Below, one piece after another: positions 45,238 through 59,800 of a stretch of 64,000 nucleotides of DNA; position 1 is the stretch's first letter, and every line of letters starts with the position of its first letter. Origin of the DNA: Mytilus galloprovincialis (taxonomy: Eukaryota; Mollusca; Bivalvia; Mytilida; Mytilidae); NCBI RefSeq assembly GCF_965363235.1, contig NC_134848.1:60536181-60600180 (forward strand), written 5' to 3'. The position numbers and the translations under genes are program-made. The notes under the pieces are model-generated. The model did no database searches and was not told the origin of the DNA. It was given only the letters and a program-made list of their open reading frames with translations.

Positions 45238-46677
45238 AGTCCCACTAGGTCACGATCACACTACGATCTGTGAAAAAAATGCAAATTTTGAAGATCGTAG
45301 TACGATCGTGTAGATCGCAGTAAGGTCGTATCACGGTCGTGGTGAGGTCTGCAAGATCGTGATGAGCGTGGAAAACTTTGAACATGTTCAAAACAGTCGT
45401 GGTGCTGTCTTTTCGAAATCAGGTCGTAGTAGAAGCGTAGTGAGAGCGCACTAAGATCGCAGTAAGATCGCAAAGGTCGCTGTACCATTGTAGCGAGAGC
45501 GTAGCGAAAGCGTGATTCTAGTCGGAGAAACTGCGATACGATCCCACAGCGACGTTATTAAGACCTCACTACGACTATTACGTTCTCACCACGACCCAAC
45601 TACGCTTCCACTACGACTATACCACGCTGTTCAAGACCATAGTACGATTCTAGCACGCCCTTGCCGTCCTCTTCACGCTCTTCTTACGACCTGACTACGT
45701 TCACACTACGACCATCATTCTTATTGTCATTTTGACATAGAATATGTTAAATCTCTCCAGGTTTTGTTTGTCTGTATGTGATTGGGACTTCTTGTCCATT
45801 TTCTCTAACGGCTCAACCATGCTTCTCGTTTTCATATAGATTAGACTGTTGGTTTTCCCGTTTGAATGGTTTCACACTAGTAATTTTGGGGCCCTTTATA
45901 GCTTGCTGTTCGGTGTGAACCAATGCTCCGTGTTGAAGGCCGTACCTTGGGCTATAATAGTTTACTTTTAAAAATTGTTACTTGGATGGAGAGTTGTCTC
46001 ATTGACACTCATACCACATCTTCCCATATCTATTGACACATCTGTATCATCTCTGCTATCGTCCACTATAATGTCGTCATTTCAGCTTTATTGACCAGCA
46101 ATAGGTTGTAATTAAGGTTGGATTGGTCTGTCCGAAATCTCTACTTCATCAGTATTCGTTACTATCAGAGCTCCCTCCGCCTCTAAATCAACCCCGACCA
46201 CCACGCCCACGTGTTCTAGTAGTTTTCGGTGGCATGACTATTGTTTCCGAGAAATCTACGTATTAAGCAAAAATAGAAGGAGTGGAACTATATTGATATG
46301 GAACACGATATTGACGTTATTGCTGATAGCGAAGTAAGATCACGGTATGAACGTAGTATAATTGTGATAAGAACATTCTATAATCGCAATAGAAGCGTGG
46401 TAAGATCGAATTGCCATCGGATAATTCGTGGTATGGTCGTAGTGAGAACGTGATGAGAGTAGAAAGATCTTGATAAGCGTAGTGAGGTCGCAGAATATGC
46501 GCTGTGAGAACGTGGTATAATCGTATCGGGATCGTTGTAGAAGCGTAATGAGGAAGTAGTAGCATCGTGAAAGCAACTAAAATTTACATTTTCATGCCGC
46601 TCATACCGCGACCTCACCACCATATACATATATTTTAGATCGCGGTGAGCGTGGTGCGATCGTGGTTTAGTGGGACT
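45238..46677. mobile_element. Fold-back, CACTA-ended transposon packed with CpG motifs
   Basis: The left end AGTCCCACTA (45238-45247) is mirrored by TAGTGGGACT (46668-46677); similarity continues inward for tens of bases (CACGATC, CAC.ACG, then 'aatgcaaatttt'). The ends contain CACTA/TAGTG, as in the CACTA superfamily. Both arms are dense in degenerate GATCGTAG and CACTACGAC motifs, and motif orientation flips at about 45510. A family C copy is nested at 45775-46030. No transposase is seen, so it is non-autonomous. No clear target duplication is visible, and superfamily assignment is tentative. The open frames within are motif artefacts. Confidence 0.6.
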
Positions 46678-47597
46678 GGGCCTTTATTTGCTATCATTTA
46701 AATTAAAATTTCATGACCCTATTTTTTTATTAAACTTGTATCAATTTTAACATTAGTTTCAATTGATGTTCACATTTCGTTTTTTTTTTATGTTCACAAA
46801 ATGAAACTCTAAACCCGGTATAGATCACAGTTAAACTACAGCAAATGTGTGTAAACCTGATGATAGGATTTACAATCTATATTTCAATTGATCGTACTGT
46901 GAAATTGAAGGAACGATAAATCAAATTCGGTTGGAGAATGACATAAAAACCTTGCCGGATGAAGAAAGGCGATAAACCAAAAATTTTATAAATTATTGCA
47001 AATATCTTAGCAACACAAAAAATAAATCAACCTAACAAAAACAATACCCCATGTCCCGATAAAAACAGTGTGCCCGGTTTAGCCATCCTTTATCATAGGC
47101 GATTTTTGTATTTAGACTCTGATATCACGTAATGCATTAAAAACTATACATATAAGTGAGCTCTTTATTGGAAAATTATTGAAATTACAGTCTACATATT
47201 TTTTGAATGGATTTGTAGGTTATATTATATCTTGTGATTGTTGCATCGAAATGTATCATATAGGACATACAATTGATAAGCGTTGGTTGAATTCAGTTTC
47301 CTATTTTTTGGAGGCATAGATACTCAGCATATCAATACGCAACAGATACAGTACTGTTTTATAAATGTTGAAGATGGCGATCAATTTTATTTAAATTTTT
47401 TTACAACAGTTAGTCCCTATCAACACGAATTCCGGCGATTTGAAAGTATCTGAAAGACAATTCACAACTATATTGTTATTTAGATAAACTAATGTATCTG
47501 AAGTTGTAATCGTGTAACTCAAGCTATTGATATTTGACATTCATTGAAAACATATCCATATAGAATATCGGAGATAACCATATCTAGAAAATGTTTT
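46678..47597. other. Intergenic, nothing recognised
   Basis: AT-rich sequence without gene, repeat or structured element that I can support. Confidence 0.5.
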
Positions 47598-47890
47598 ACC
47601 TGCCGCATTTTTGCGCCTGTCCCGGCCTCTGGCCTATTTTAGTTTTACATGACTTTTTTTTATCTTAGTTTCTTTTATATATTTCGCGGATTAGTATGAC
47701 GTCCTTTAGCACTGAACTACAATATGCATTTCTTTAGGGGCCAAGTGAAGCGCGCCACCAGGTGTGGGATTTTCTTGCTGCATTGAAGACAAAATGGTGG
47801 CGTTTGGCTGGGTTCGCTCTTTGGTCAGGTGTTGTCTCTTTGGTCAGGTTGTTTTCTATTCGACCATTCCCCATTTCCATTCTCAATTTT
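47598..47890 (+). repeat. Dispersed bivalve repeat, family E
   Basis: 'gcatttttgcgcctgtcccg', 'ttaggggccaagtgaagcgc' and 'tccccatttccattctcaat' define a repeat with inverted copies at 51895-52040 and 62297-62460. Non-coding. Confidence 0.65.
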
Positions 47891-49315
47891 ATATCTATAT
47901 TTTGATAAATTAAGTATCACACATTCAGTTTAACAATAAATTTTAAAACACATTTTACCATTGGTAGAACGCGCATTACTACTAGACTATATATGCCTAT
48001 TTTGGACTCAATTTATTCATTCAGCAAATTTGTCATCAACGTATGACTACTGTACACCAGCACATATCCTCTTTTCTATTCTTTCCTTATGCGTTTGGTT
48101 TAAAAGAGGGACAGTCAAACTCATAAATCGAAAATAAACTGACAACGCCATGGCTAAAAAAGGATAAAAGACAAACAGACAAACAACAGTACACAAGGCA
48201 CAACATAGACAATCAAAGACTAAAGAACATGAAATTCCCTATGGATCACTTATAGTGTAAAATATAATGCACCTCATGGTTTAATATAAACTTGAATATT
48301 CATAAAGCAAGAACAAATGCTACTGTGTATGAACAATACAAACTCGTTGTAATAGATTATGAAACGAACTTTATTAATAAGACATACACTGTTTTCTATC
48401 CCTTTTTTAAGATAAATTTATCACAATTTTTTTTGTTAAATACAGGTTTTAACGAACTATTTAAAATAAATATTGTCTATCTTTTGTCTGACCATATGTC
48501 CTTGAAAAGGACAAACACGTACATGTTATACAGCAATTTAAATGACAATTATGTAGTTTTTATTTGTATTTGAATAACCCATAAAACTATCAATTTCCTG
48601 AAAGTATTTCTTCTCCATTTAATGCTGATCACAGTGGCTATTCTACAAATTTAAAAGAAAAAGCGGATTACTTGTTATATTGTTATCTCGGGTTCCAAAT
48701 AAGTTTGAATTTCAATTTGTTTAGCTTCTTTTATATGTTGTTATGTTGAACAGTTCATAATAATTAATGCATAAGATTAGTTGATCAATTGGTCTAAAAT
48801 GGTCAATAAATACGCAGATCTATCATGACATAATGTACTACGCACTTTCGTTAATGCTGAACTAAATCGAATATTACGTTATAAGATATGAAAACTGACT
48901 GTAAAAGACATTTGAACATTTAAGATTAGGAACAATACATTTTAAAACATTAATACAATGAAGAGTCATGAAATGAAGGTACCACAAATAAACTTTATCG
49001 ACATATACATTAAGGATAAACTAGATGGACAGGGTAAAATCATAAACACATGAAGTAACAAACAATAAGATCAAAGTGTGTATGCATTTTTATCTTTGGC
49101 TTTTTGTACAAATACTTTAAGAAATATATACGATATATAGGTATATGTGATTTAAATATATATATATATTGGTTTTTCTCTATATGACAATTGCTTTTGC
49201 TTGAACTTGAATCTCATCTTAATCCAATTTTTATAACCTTGAACATACACACATACAAATGAAAGGAGAGTGTGGACTCAAATGACAAATTGCAATTTGT
49301 TTATTTTCATAACTT
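47891..49315. other. Intergenic with one family B repeat
   Basis: A family B copy lies at 48100-48235. The 93-codon frame at 48292 is AT-rich with no recognisable domain. The rest is featureless. Confidence 0.5.
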
Positions 49316-49589
49316 ACCATAGGTCGCTTGCAGACAAATCTCGCCTTTCGACTGCACATAATATCATTCCATTAACCATTGTCATACATGCCATACATGT
49401 GGCAACAGTTTTCGCCTTGATCTCTGTGGTTATTTGGTTCTCCGGTATTCCAATTAGAGTAGGTTAAAGGTACATAATCGTATGACCAGATCCAAATTCC
49501 TGTTTCACTATCTGTTGCTCCAATCCAGTAAAGATCAGTACCTGCAGTAGACATAAGTGTAAGTATGTATGTGTGTGTGTGTGTATGTG

Positions 49590-49649
<60 letters not shown>

Positions 49650-51525
49650 ACAGATTGGTATGCCTAAACAGGTATTTAAACTTTTTCATCTTATTTTAAC
49701 TTTTTCTTTAAAATTTTAACCAACTTAACTCTTCTGGCATTTAAAATAATGGACACACGTATTGAATTTGAAGGTTGTGTGATGAAAGAGCATCTAGTGA
49801 CTGTATATAACAACATCATAACATTATTGTTGATAGTCTGTTTTGCAACTGTAACACATCTAATTATTTCTATTTCTATGTTATTCCGTTATTTTGTTTC
49901 TAATGATATACATATTCCTTCATTCTTGATTATTCAATATTTATATTACTATTCATGTTGCTCAGGTTGAACTGTATCCAATTGTTTTCAGTAACATCTC
50001 TTATGTATGCAAGGAATGCATTTTGGGACCTGCAGTATCTCTGAAATTCAAAAGTATCGATTTTGAAAATAAATATGTGATATATGCATCGAGAGTTTAA
50101 TACTAAGGGCATACCATACAATTTTGATCCCACGGTAATGTTTTGAATAAAATTTGTATGCTCACTATTTTTACGTAGCCAATTCAAATAATATGTAATA
50201 AAGAATAATACTTTTTGTTCTACTTTTGAAAATAAATCTGTCGAACTTTTGGACATTTACATTTGTAAACAAGATACATTTATTCTTTGAATAGACTTAC
50301 TTAACTTGTTTTTTTCAAGATACACAAATGTAATCAAAGCCGAGTTTTGATAATACATTCATTTAATCGTCTCTACATAAATTGACTCTTGGTTTGTGTT
50401 TCAAAAGTTTGCAAATGATTCATTTCTATAACATGAAGCTAAAAAAAAATGTTTGTCCGATTTTTGAAAAATCACTGTTTGTTTTAATAATCTCAATACT
50501 GAATCAAGTACATGTATTTTAAAATGAGGGCCCCTGTTAAAGGCGGTACATTAACCTATTAGTGTTTTCTTTTCGTACATTGTGAATTGGATGTTAAGTT
50601 GTCATTTTGGCACTCATGCTATACCTTCATATTAAGAATTGTTAAAATCAGTCGAAGAATGTATTGTTTCAAGTATGGATAGTTTGGCGTCACAAAAAAA
50701 AATGTTAGCACCGTAATTGCTTCCCCGTAACTACGTCGAGTGCCCCCAAGTCAGAACAATATTACTATATAGTAAAGCAACAACAATACTTCAAGAATAT
50801 TTGAAGCGTATTATCATACTGTATATAAAGTTTGATTTACTATACTATCGATACATTTTTGTGATGACTAAGCAGAATATTCACCCTTTCAGTGAAACAA
50901 ATTCTTAACACGCAATATTCTGTCAATATCACGTATAGGCCCTCTCATTTCCTGAAGTTATTTATATCAGTCATTTGATACACATTTACAAAACAAAGAG
51001 AAACACACGTTTTCAAACTAGTTAAGAAACATATACAATACAACAACTGACTGTTGTGTTAAACAAAAGACATGATAGACATACCTCTGCTTCAAACCAG
51101 GACCTCTGGTCATCGCTAAAATAATAGCAGTGACCTTTGAACTGTTCCCATTCTGACTTACAGGAGCTGTCCTTATCTAATGAAGAAGAAAAGGAATCGA
51201 TAGTTACATGTGAAAATGTTAGAATTCAGTATTGTTTGCTTTCTACACCCAACAATTTAGGAACCTATGTTGTAAAAAATCCGTCTGGACATAATCGTAA
51301 CATTTATAATAAAGGCACTTACTGGTTTATAGATATAAGTTCCACGAAAAATTATGATATGTTCTAAAATTAAAGAACCTAATTACCTTGGAGGTCTACT
51401 TCTAAATCTTTTACTGTTTGTTCTATGTATTCTAAATTAGTTCTCCACTGTTGTTGTTTTGACTCCGTAAGACATATATCAGCATTTGCGGAGGCTATTA
51501 CCAAGATGATTGTGAGCAGCAACAT
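49316..51525 (-). CDS. Secreted C-type lectin, four coding exons, with a stop in the last domain exon
   Basis: Minus-strand exons: 51525-51387, 51176-51085, 50040-49950, and 49541 to a stop at 49374-49372. All have AG/GT borders and phases 1, 0, 1. Exon 1 gives a signal peptide (MLLLTIILVIASANA) and a polar helical stalk. The others build a long-form C-type lectin domain: CKSEWEQFKGHCYYF, RYCRSQNAFLAYI, DLYWIGATD, then EPN (a mannose-type calcium-site motif) and ENCC. TAA then falls directly before WNDIMC and FVCKRP, the second calcium-site motif and last two cysteines, which remain readable to a donor at ATG|GTAAGT (49316). The product would therefore lack the end of the domain. It could be a recent pseudogene, a null allele or a sequence error. 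Intron 3 contains (GT)n and (GA)n microsatellites. Bivalve lectins of this kind bind microbial sugars; that role is inferred here. Confidence 0.75.
49566..49643. repeat. Compound microsatellite (GT)n then (GA)n
   Basis: About 49566-49584 is GT-rich and 49592-49643 is an almost pure GA run, within intron 3 of the lectin gene. It produces a spurious poly-Ser-Leu and His-Thr translation on the minus strand. Confidence 0.95.
50519..50645 (+). repeat. Dispersed repeat, family C, in lectin intron 2
   Basis: 'gttaaaggcggtacattaac' and 'gttgtcattttggcactcat' are diverged family C phrases. Confidence 0.5.
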
Positions 51526-51755
51526 CTCTAAAAAATTTAAAATACATGGTGGAAATTATTCTAACAATGAAATATTCTACAGTGTTACATAAACAGTGAA
51601 GAGCAAAACAGTCATAAAATATATGTAAAACAATTGGAAGACTTGAATACTGTATCTATATGGTCGGCAGCTCCTATACCAATGTCCTTTTCGATCATAT
51701 AGCTCTTAAACTGTTTAGTTTTTGATACATTCTTGGCTTCCGAATATTTGACTTT

Positions 51756-51800
51756 GAGCATTCATGTTCAAGGTGAATCAATAAAGGCGCGTCGGACGCA
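51756..51800 (+). ncRNA. Decayed hammerhead-like repeat with paired stem I
   Basis: GCATTC and GGACGC can pair as a stem I around 'ggcgcgtc', the layout of another bivalve hammerhead repeat that I recall, with GTC before GGACGC. The catalytic core is not conserved. Confidence 0.35.
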
Positions 51801-51894
51801 TGAAATTTATTACATGTTGTTTAAAAAAAATTATCATTGTTCGATGCTTATTACATTTTCAAGAATGTCTTTTGGATTTATCCTTAACAGAAGG

Positions 51895-52040
51895 TGTGAA
51901 TAAAGTTAAAAATGAAAGCGAGGAATGTGTCAAAGAGACAACAACTAGAACCAAGAAGCAAAAAGCAGCTCTAGGACACCGAAGGGTTTTCAATAAATAG
52001 AGAAAATCTCACACCCAGAGGCAGACATAATTTAGCCTCT
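51895..52040 (-). repeat. Dispersed repeat, family E
   Basis: 'aatgtgtcaaagagacaaca' is the inverted signature of family E; the plus-strand open frame over it is not a gene. Confidence 0.6.
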
Positions 52041-52329
52041 AATCAAAATGTGTACAAGTTCACACGCCATGTAAAGAGTCAATTGTCTCTGCTATTGAAC
52101 ATAAATGAGAAAACTGGACAGGTAGATCCACGTTAAAAACTATAACGTCTCCATGTTCCATTTTGACAGATTTAGAAAATACATGTTATATATATTTAGA
52201 TCCTTTGACATTAAATCAAGGGTGTGCCATTTCTTAATCTGTGAAAGTGTTACCGAGGTCATACATTGTTCGGCCAGCAACTGCTATCTGTAGTTACGAT
52301 ATTTCAAGTAATAAATGTGCAATCGTTTC

Positions 52330-53664
<1,335 letters not shown>

Positions 53665-54330
53665 TCAATTTCTAAAAGAGGAGTGAAAGATACCAGAGGG
53701 ATAGTCAAACTCACATATAAAAAAAGACTGAAATCGCCATGGCTTAAAATGAAAAAGACAAACAGACAAATAATAGTACACATGACACAACATAGAAAAC
53801 TTAAGACCAAGCAACACGATCACTACCAAAAGCTGGGGTGGTCCCAGGTGATCAGGATGGGTAAGCAGATACTACTCCACATGCGGCACCCCTCGTGTTG
53901 CTCATGTTATTACAAACTAGGTTAATAGTCTCACTCGGTAGGTCACATTCACGAAAAGGGAAGAGGATTGTAGTCACGACGTAAGGAACATATGCTATAT
54001 CATCTGTGAAACGGTTATTCCATAACAGTCAACCAACCCGTAATGGCGTCCGTAAAATCTAAGAAGGTATGATTTCAACTCCACCATTTGGAACTCTTGG
54101 TTAGATAGCTCACATAAGTAATGCTGGAAAGATTAAAGGTAATTTAGAAGAGTAGTTGAAAAGGTTTGAAAATTTGTAATGCAAGAAAAATTAGAGGTAT
54201 GTCAGTCGAGAAGATGGGAATGGTTTTTCAAAAGGTTGAAAGTAATTTAGCAGAGCAGTTGAGAAAGTTTGAAAATGTGTAATGCCAAAAGAGTAGAGGT
54301 ATGTCAGCAGAGCAGAATGGAAATACAAAC
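53665..54330 (-). repeat. Family B repeat, longest copy, with adjoining 103-bp duplication
   Basis: Family B runs from 'gaggagtgaaagataccaga' to about 54130 and includes 'gtgaaacggttattccataa'. Immediately after it, a roughly 103-bp unit is repeated imperfectly twice (about 54141 and 54243, 'gtttgaaaat(t/g)tgtaatgc'). Confidence 0.6.
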
Positions 54331-54460
54331 GTTATGCTAGAAAGGTAATCCTTGTGGTAGTGGTTAAAGAAAAACAACATTGAACTTGGAATTTTAAATA
54401 TTTACTGATATGACATTCAAGATTTAGAGTCTCTCGTATTAGACCAAACAATCGTCCTAA

Positions 54461-56008
54461 GGGACCGTTCAATATTTACCAGATTGATGGGCCGGTGCGT
54501 TCTTAATATTGTTTCATTAACAAAGTTAATGCCCATCCTTTTAAATTCTGCAAAAAAGTCCTTGCCCATCTAAAAAAATCTATAAAAAAGTCCTTGCCCC
54601 TCATTACCTATATGACAATCAAAAATTATTTAGGTTCTTTTTCTATTTTAAATTTTTATGTCTTGAAATCAAAGAATAGACTTTGGTGTTAATACAAAAT
54701 TAAAAATGTGCTAGTTAATTTCATATAAATGTATATATTTATGTGTATATCAGAACCATACATTTTATTGTTTTTTAAAACCAGTATGAATATACATGTA
54801 CAGATTTATATGTGCAGCCTCAAATACAATATTGATTTAAACTAAAGGAAATAATTTAAATTAAGGGACTATAACTCTTGGACTAGTAAACATATTATCA
54901 TATATATGCTGAATTACTAATTATTGTCTTTATAATAGAGCATGTGTATAGTTCAAATATCAATGTCCCTTTATCTATTCTACTTTTTAAAAAGGAAATT
55001 ATGGTCTTTTTAAGCAAATATAGGCAGACATGTTTTTGACTTTGATGCAGCCTTTTTCACCAATCAATTAATTCTGTAAGTTTGACAGCTAAACACCAAA
55101 CTATCAAACAACCTGACATTTGGTAAAATCAATATATAAATGAGATAGCTGTACAGTTATATTAAAATCTTGATTTGAAAAAGTTATACAATTTTTTAAA
55201 GGTGACCATCAGAGTTTAGTCTAAACTTGAAATTGTAGCTATCTAGATTCAGCCTAAACTTAACATTTTAGCTTTTTTTTTAACCTATTTATAAAATCCA
55301 TAAAAATGACAGCAATACACAATAGTACGAAACAAACTGCCTTTCTGTAAGATCAATATATAATTGAGATAGCTGTAGAGTTTGATGAAAATCCAAGTTG
55401 TTTTGAAAAAGTTACAAAAATTTAAAGGTGACTATCTGAATTTAGCCTAAAATGAAAATTTGGGTTTTTTTTCTTACCTATTAATTGAATCCACAATTTA
55501 ACAGCAATACTCTTAACTACCAACCAACCTGGCTTTTTATAAGATCAATATATAAATGAGATAGCTGCAGAGTTTTATGAAAATCCAAGTTGATTTGAAA
55601 AAGTTATATAAAAAATTAAAGTATTATTTAGCCTTAACTAAAACTTTGAGCTTAATTAAATCCATAAATGTAATATCAATACACCAAACTAGTAAACAAC
55701 TTGGTATTCTACAAGGTCGAAATAATTCAAAAGATATTTAAATATCAGAAAATTCTAGCTTTTTTATTTCTTTATTAAATCCATAAATCAGAAATGAACC
55801 AAGATACCAGTTTGTTGAGACATGTTTTGAGTGCCCGCAAAAGAAATTTCCTACACACCGATAAAATTGATAGCAAAAATTATGTTCTGGCCCATCCATT
55901 AAATACCTTAGAAAAAGTTCTCGCCCATCCAAGTATTTACACAAAACAAGTGTTTGCCCCGCCCCATTTTGCACCGGCCCATCCATCTGATAAATATTGA
56001 ACGTTCCC
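54461..56008. mobile_element. Non-autonomous PIF/Harbinger-like DNA transposon
   Basis: Inverted ends of about 40 bp: the left starts GGGACCGTTCAATATTTA and the right ends with its near-exact complement, both continuing into 'gatgggccggtgc'/'gcaccggcccatc'. Each end is flanked by TAA (54458-54460 and 56009-56011), the TWA-type target duplication of PIF/Harbinger. The interior is non-coding and has three diverged units of roughly 200-225 bp marked by 'tcaatatataaatgagatag' (about 55127, 55352, 55549). The short open frames near the right end are chance. Confidence 0.75.
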
Positions 56009-56011
56009 TAA

Positions 56012-56838
56012 ACACTGATATGTGTTATAAAACAATGTCATTGTTTTACCAGAACCGATACCGACGCAACTTTCGTATCTTTCGAACGGATGACTGTATC
56101 GAGGAACAAATGTAATTACGTAAATTTATAGTAGAATTAATTGTAATATATGGATTGCATATTATTAACCTTGACTTTCATAGGTATCAAATCGCATCGG
56201 TGGTGTTATTGTAGCTCACACACTGTTCGATGTTTAATCATTTCCTAATTTGGCAGCAGTAACACACCCTCTGTCTCATCGTACATCGTTAACATATCTT
56301 AATTAACATGGTACGAAAGATCGAAAGATGGTCTGGACACAAATTGTTCACATAGACTAAAAAAAGATCAGTTTTACGGTTACCATTACAAATCGATTAA
56401 CCGATACGATGTTTTTTTGAATCACTACCGTGTTTTAGCTCTCATAGATATTTATATAACACAATTGTCGTCTAGCCTGTACATGAATCGATTATGGGTG
56501 TATTCGCACCTGGAGAAACTTAACCCTTCAGAACATAGGGTATTCCTGCTTTTGAAATTAACCGGATTTGAAATTTAAACATCACAAAACACGTGTTGCT
56601 CTTACGGAACATATAGACCAATTATTTAAATGTAAAACAAGTTATTTGTATTGACGATTACATTTCAAACGACCTTGGAAAGAATTTCGACTCATAACGA
56701 CTCATAGAAAAGCAAATTTCCAATTTTTCATTACACATGTTTGTTGAACAGCAGAAGTCAATATCATTTGTAGAAAAAAACAATACTGAAGAGAATATTT
56801 ATCAATAAAGATTTAACATGAATTTTTAATCATTTCAG
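56012..56838. other. Intergenic or upstream intron, nothing recognised
   Basis: No repeat or exon is supported here. The gene whose exon starts at 56839 may have earlier exons that I could not identify. Confidence 0.4.
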
Positions 56839-59800
56839 AAAATTCCATTTACAGATAAGCTGTGGGCAAACAAATATCCAAAGCTTGCTAAAATCATGGA
56901 TGGCCATAACCCAGGAAATCCTGTTGGTGAGTACTAATCATGATTGGGGGAGGGGGAGCAATGACCTTGATAATAATATTAATAATTTTTAGAAGGGACA
57001 ATGACCAAAGTACTATTGTAATATTTGAGCGGGTTCGTGTCGCTAAGTCTTTAGTTTTCTATGTTGTGTCTTGTGTACTATTATTTGTCTGTTTGCTTTT
57101 TTTCTTTTTTAGCCATGGCGTTGTTAGTTTATTTTCGATCTATGAAGTCTTTCGCCCCTCTTTTGTAGAAAGTGTAGCTTATTCAGAACAATAAATTTTT
57201 AAATCTTTGGTTTTTAATGCTTTCCACTTCTTTGGTAATGATGGTGCATTTTAACTGTTTGATTGCAGCACTACTGATGCATTCTTCTTGTATTTCGGAT
57301 GACGTTTTACCTAATTTCTATATTTCTGTTGATCAATTACATAATCTTGCAACTAAGAAGTATATTATTTACACTTAAATAGCGCATTATGGTCTCAGGC
57401 AAAATATGCCAAGAGTTTTAGCTGTATCAAATATCCTCTCGGTAGATATAGTCATTACGTATTAAGGGAGCTCGCGGGTTTAAATCAATTTTTTTTAAAT
57501 ATAGGATTTCGCTATATTTTTCTATAAATGAACTTTATCTTAAACGTAATAGAAAAATAAAATAAAAAAATGGGGTCACCCTTCATTTACGCTCACAATC
57601 TGTCTTCGAAAACATCATACATTTTTGTAAAAGTATTTTTTTTTTTGTTGAACTAATAGGAGAAAAATGGGTAATATCGAAATAAAAAAAGAATTAACAT
57701 ACAGAAATTGCTAAAATTTTACAATAGTTCAGATTAAGTACAGCTTATTTGAAAATAATAATAAAAAATATAGGTCACCGATGATTTAAAAAATATATTT
57801 CAATTTTAATGCCAAAAAATGGCATTTTTGCATCAAAGGGAGATAATTTGGAGCTTTTGAAATGTACGTATTATTTCAAAAGTCATCTTAGGCCAAAACG
57901 AATTGATTTATTTGAATGATTTTTGTACCATATGATAAAGTAACAACTACTTAAGTAATAAATATACTTTGTAATGAAAAACAAAATGTTTCTTTTTTTT
58001 TCTGAAATTTTTATACCCTCGAGCCTCCTTAATTGCTTATTAATCTTTGGATTAATAAAGATGCTTTGTTCTGCCTTAGGCGCAGAGAGTTAAACCATTT
58101 ATATGTAGATAATTGTATTCAATTAAACATCAATCATAAAGCCACATACATTTGGTGAAAAGCTACAATATAAAAAATAAAAACTCATAACTAACATGTA
58201 AACTACCAACTGTAGTTATAAAATACCAAAATCTATGATTAAAAACGCTCATATCAATAAAAAAAATACAATTGTCAAAAAAGGGGGCAAAATGTACTAA
58301 ACTGACTTGACTAGAGTTGTACAAAAAATGCTGTCTTCATAAAAATTACATACGACTTAGACATATGCCAAATAATACTGTTTTCTCATACAAATAAAAC
58401 ATTACAAACTTCACACATGATTATTTACACAAATGCCATCGTTCGTAGAATGTAAACTGTTTGGATATATGCTTTCTCATGACTTTTATCGCAAATAACA
58501 TAATAATAGCTTTAACTAGAATATATAGGACATAATGGCATTATTACTGACATCGTAATTCACCAAGGGAGAAGGAGAATGATAATGTTCTTCGTAGATA
58601 TGTTCAAAAATTTATCAAGCCATGCTGCAGTAAAAACTATGTGTAAAACAAAAAACAATGTCGGATAAACCACAATTAACAAAAATGCAGGTTGCGTATA
58701 AAGAGGGATAACTCTAATGATATTCTTGGCATTACATCCTTATCAAGCAATAAACATACAATATATGTGGATCAGAAATAAGTTAATTACTTGCTCTTCT
58801 GTTCAAAATTTCTACCTTAACTTTATAGCAGTGAATTAGCCAGTCGGCTTCAAGTTAACTTTTGTACAGGTAATGCGTGCATCTTTCTGTTAGAGAAACG
58901 ATTGGTGAAAAGAAGAAAAGAGACTCTCCTTGTAGCTTTATTTTCGTTTGATAGTGACTACAAATATTATATTGAAATTTAACGTTGACGTTTATAAATC
59001 AAAAAAATTATTTCACATTTTGTTGTTGGATTCTTTTTTTAAGCAATCGTTTTTGGCTAGGTCCACACAGAGTCTCTGCGTTCAACCAAATATAAAAAGT
59101 AAAATCACAAAAATACTGAACTCAGAGGAAAATCCAATCGGAAAGTCCATAATCAAATGGCAAAATCAAATAACAAAACACATAAAAAACGAATGGACAA
59201 GAACTGTCATATTCCTGATGTGGTACAGGCATTTTCAAATGAAGAAAATGGTGGATAAAACCTGGTTTTATAGCGCCAAATCTCTCCCTTTGATGACAGT
59301 CTCATCACATTCCGTTATATCCACAATGATGCGCGAACCAAACGGACACAATAAACAAAACAGTCAAAACACGGGTACAGCAGTCATCATCGTGTAACAA
59401 TTTCAAAAGGAACAATTTAACAGAACACAAAAACATCTATCTACAAACACATTCATTGATTCGCGTGTCTGACGTCAGAAAGGTTTATACGTCACATATA
59501 TTTGTCGTTCAATGTATATACAAACAATTTTAAAATTACATTTTAAAATAAAAAGGGTTCAGAGTAGGGGTTCCATTTGATAGTTAATCAGTTGATATCA
59601 GAATAAAATGTCTTAAAACTGAGAGAAGGAATTACTAGAAAACGGGAATATCATAGAACGTTCCATATTCATTTACGTGATACATTTAACATTTGTGTCC
59701 ACTAAGTGTATTTCAAACTTTAATCAAATAGGGACGAAAGATACCAGAGGGACAGTCAAACTCAAAGATTGAAAATAAACTGACAACGCCATGGCTAAAA

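Noticed and set aside
45261-46629. Several overlapping open frames of 60-83 codons on both strands
   Set aside because: They arise from the repeated GATCGTAG/CACTACGAC motifs, which are open in many frames; composition is not protein-like.
58948-59397. 149-codon open frame, the longest in the right half of the window
   Set aside because: It lies over a complete family A repeat, whose other copies are riddled with stops, and no domain is recognisable.
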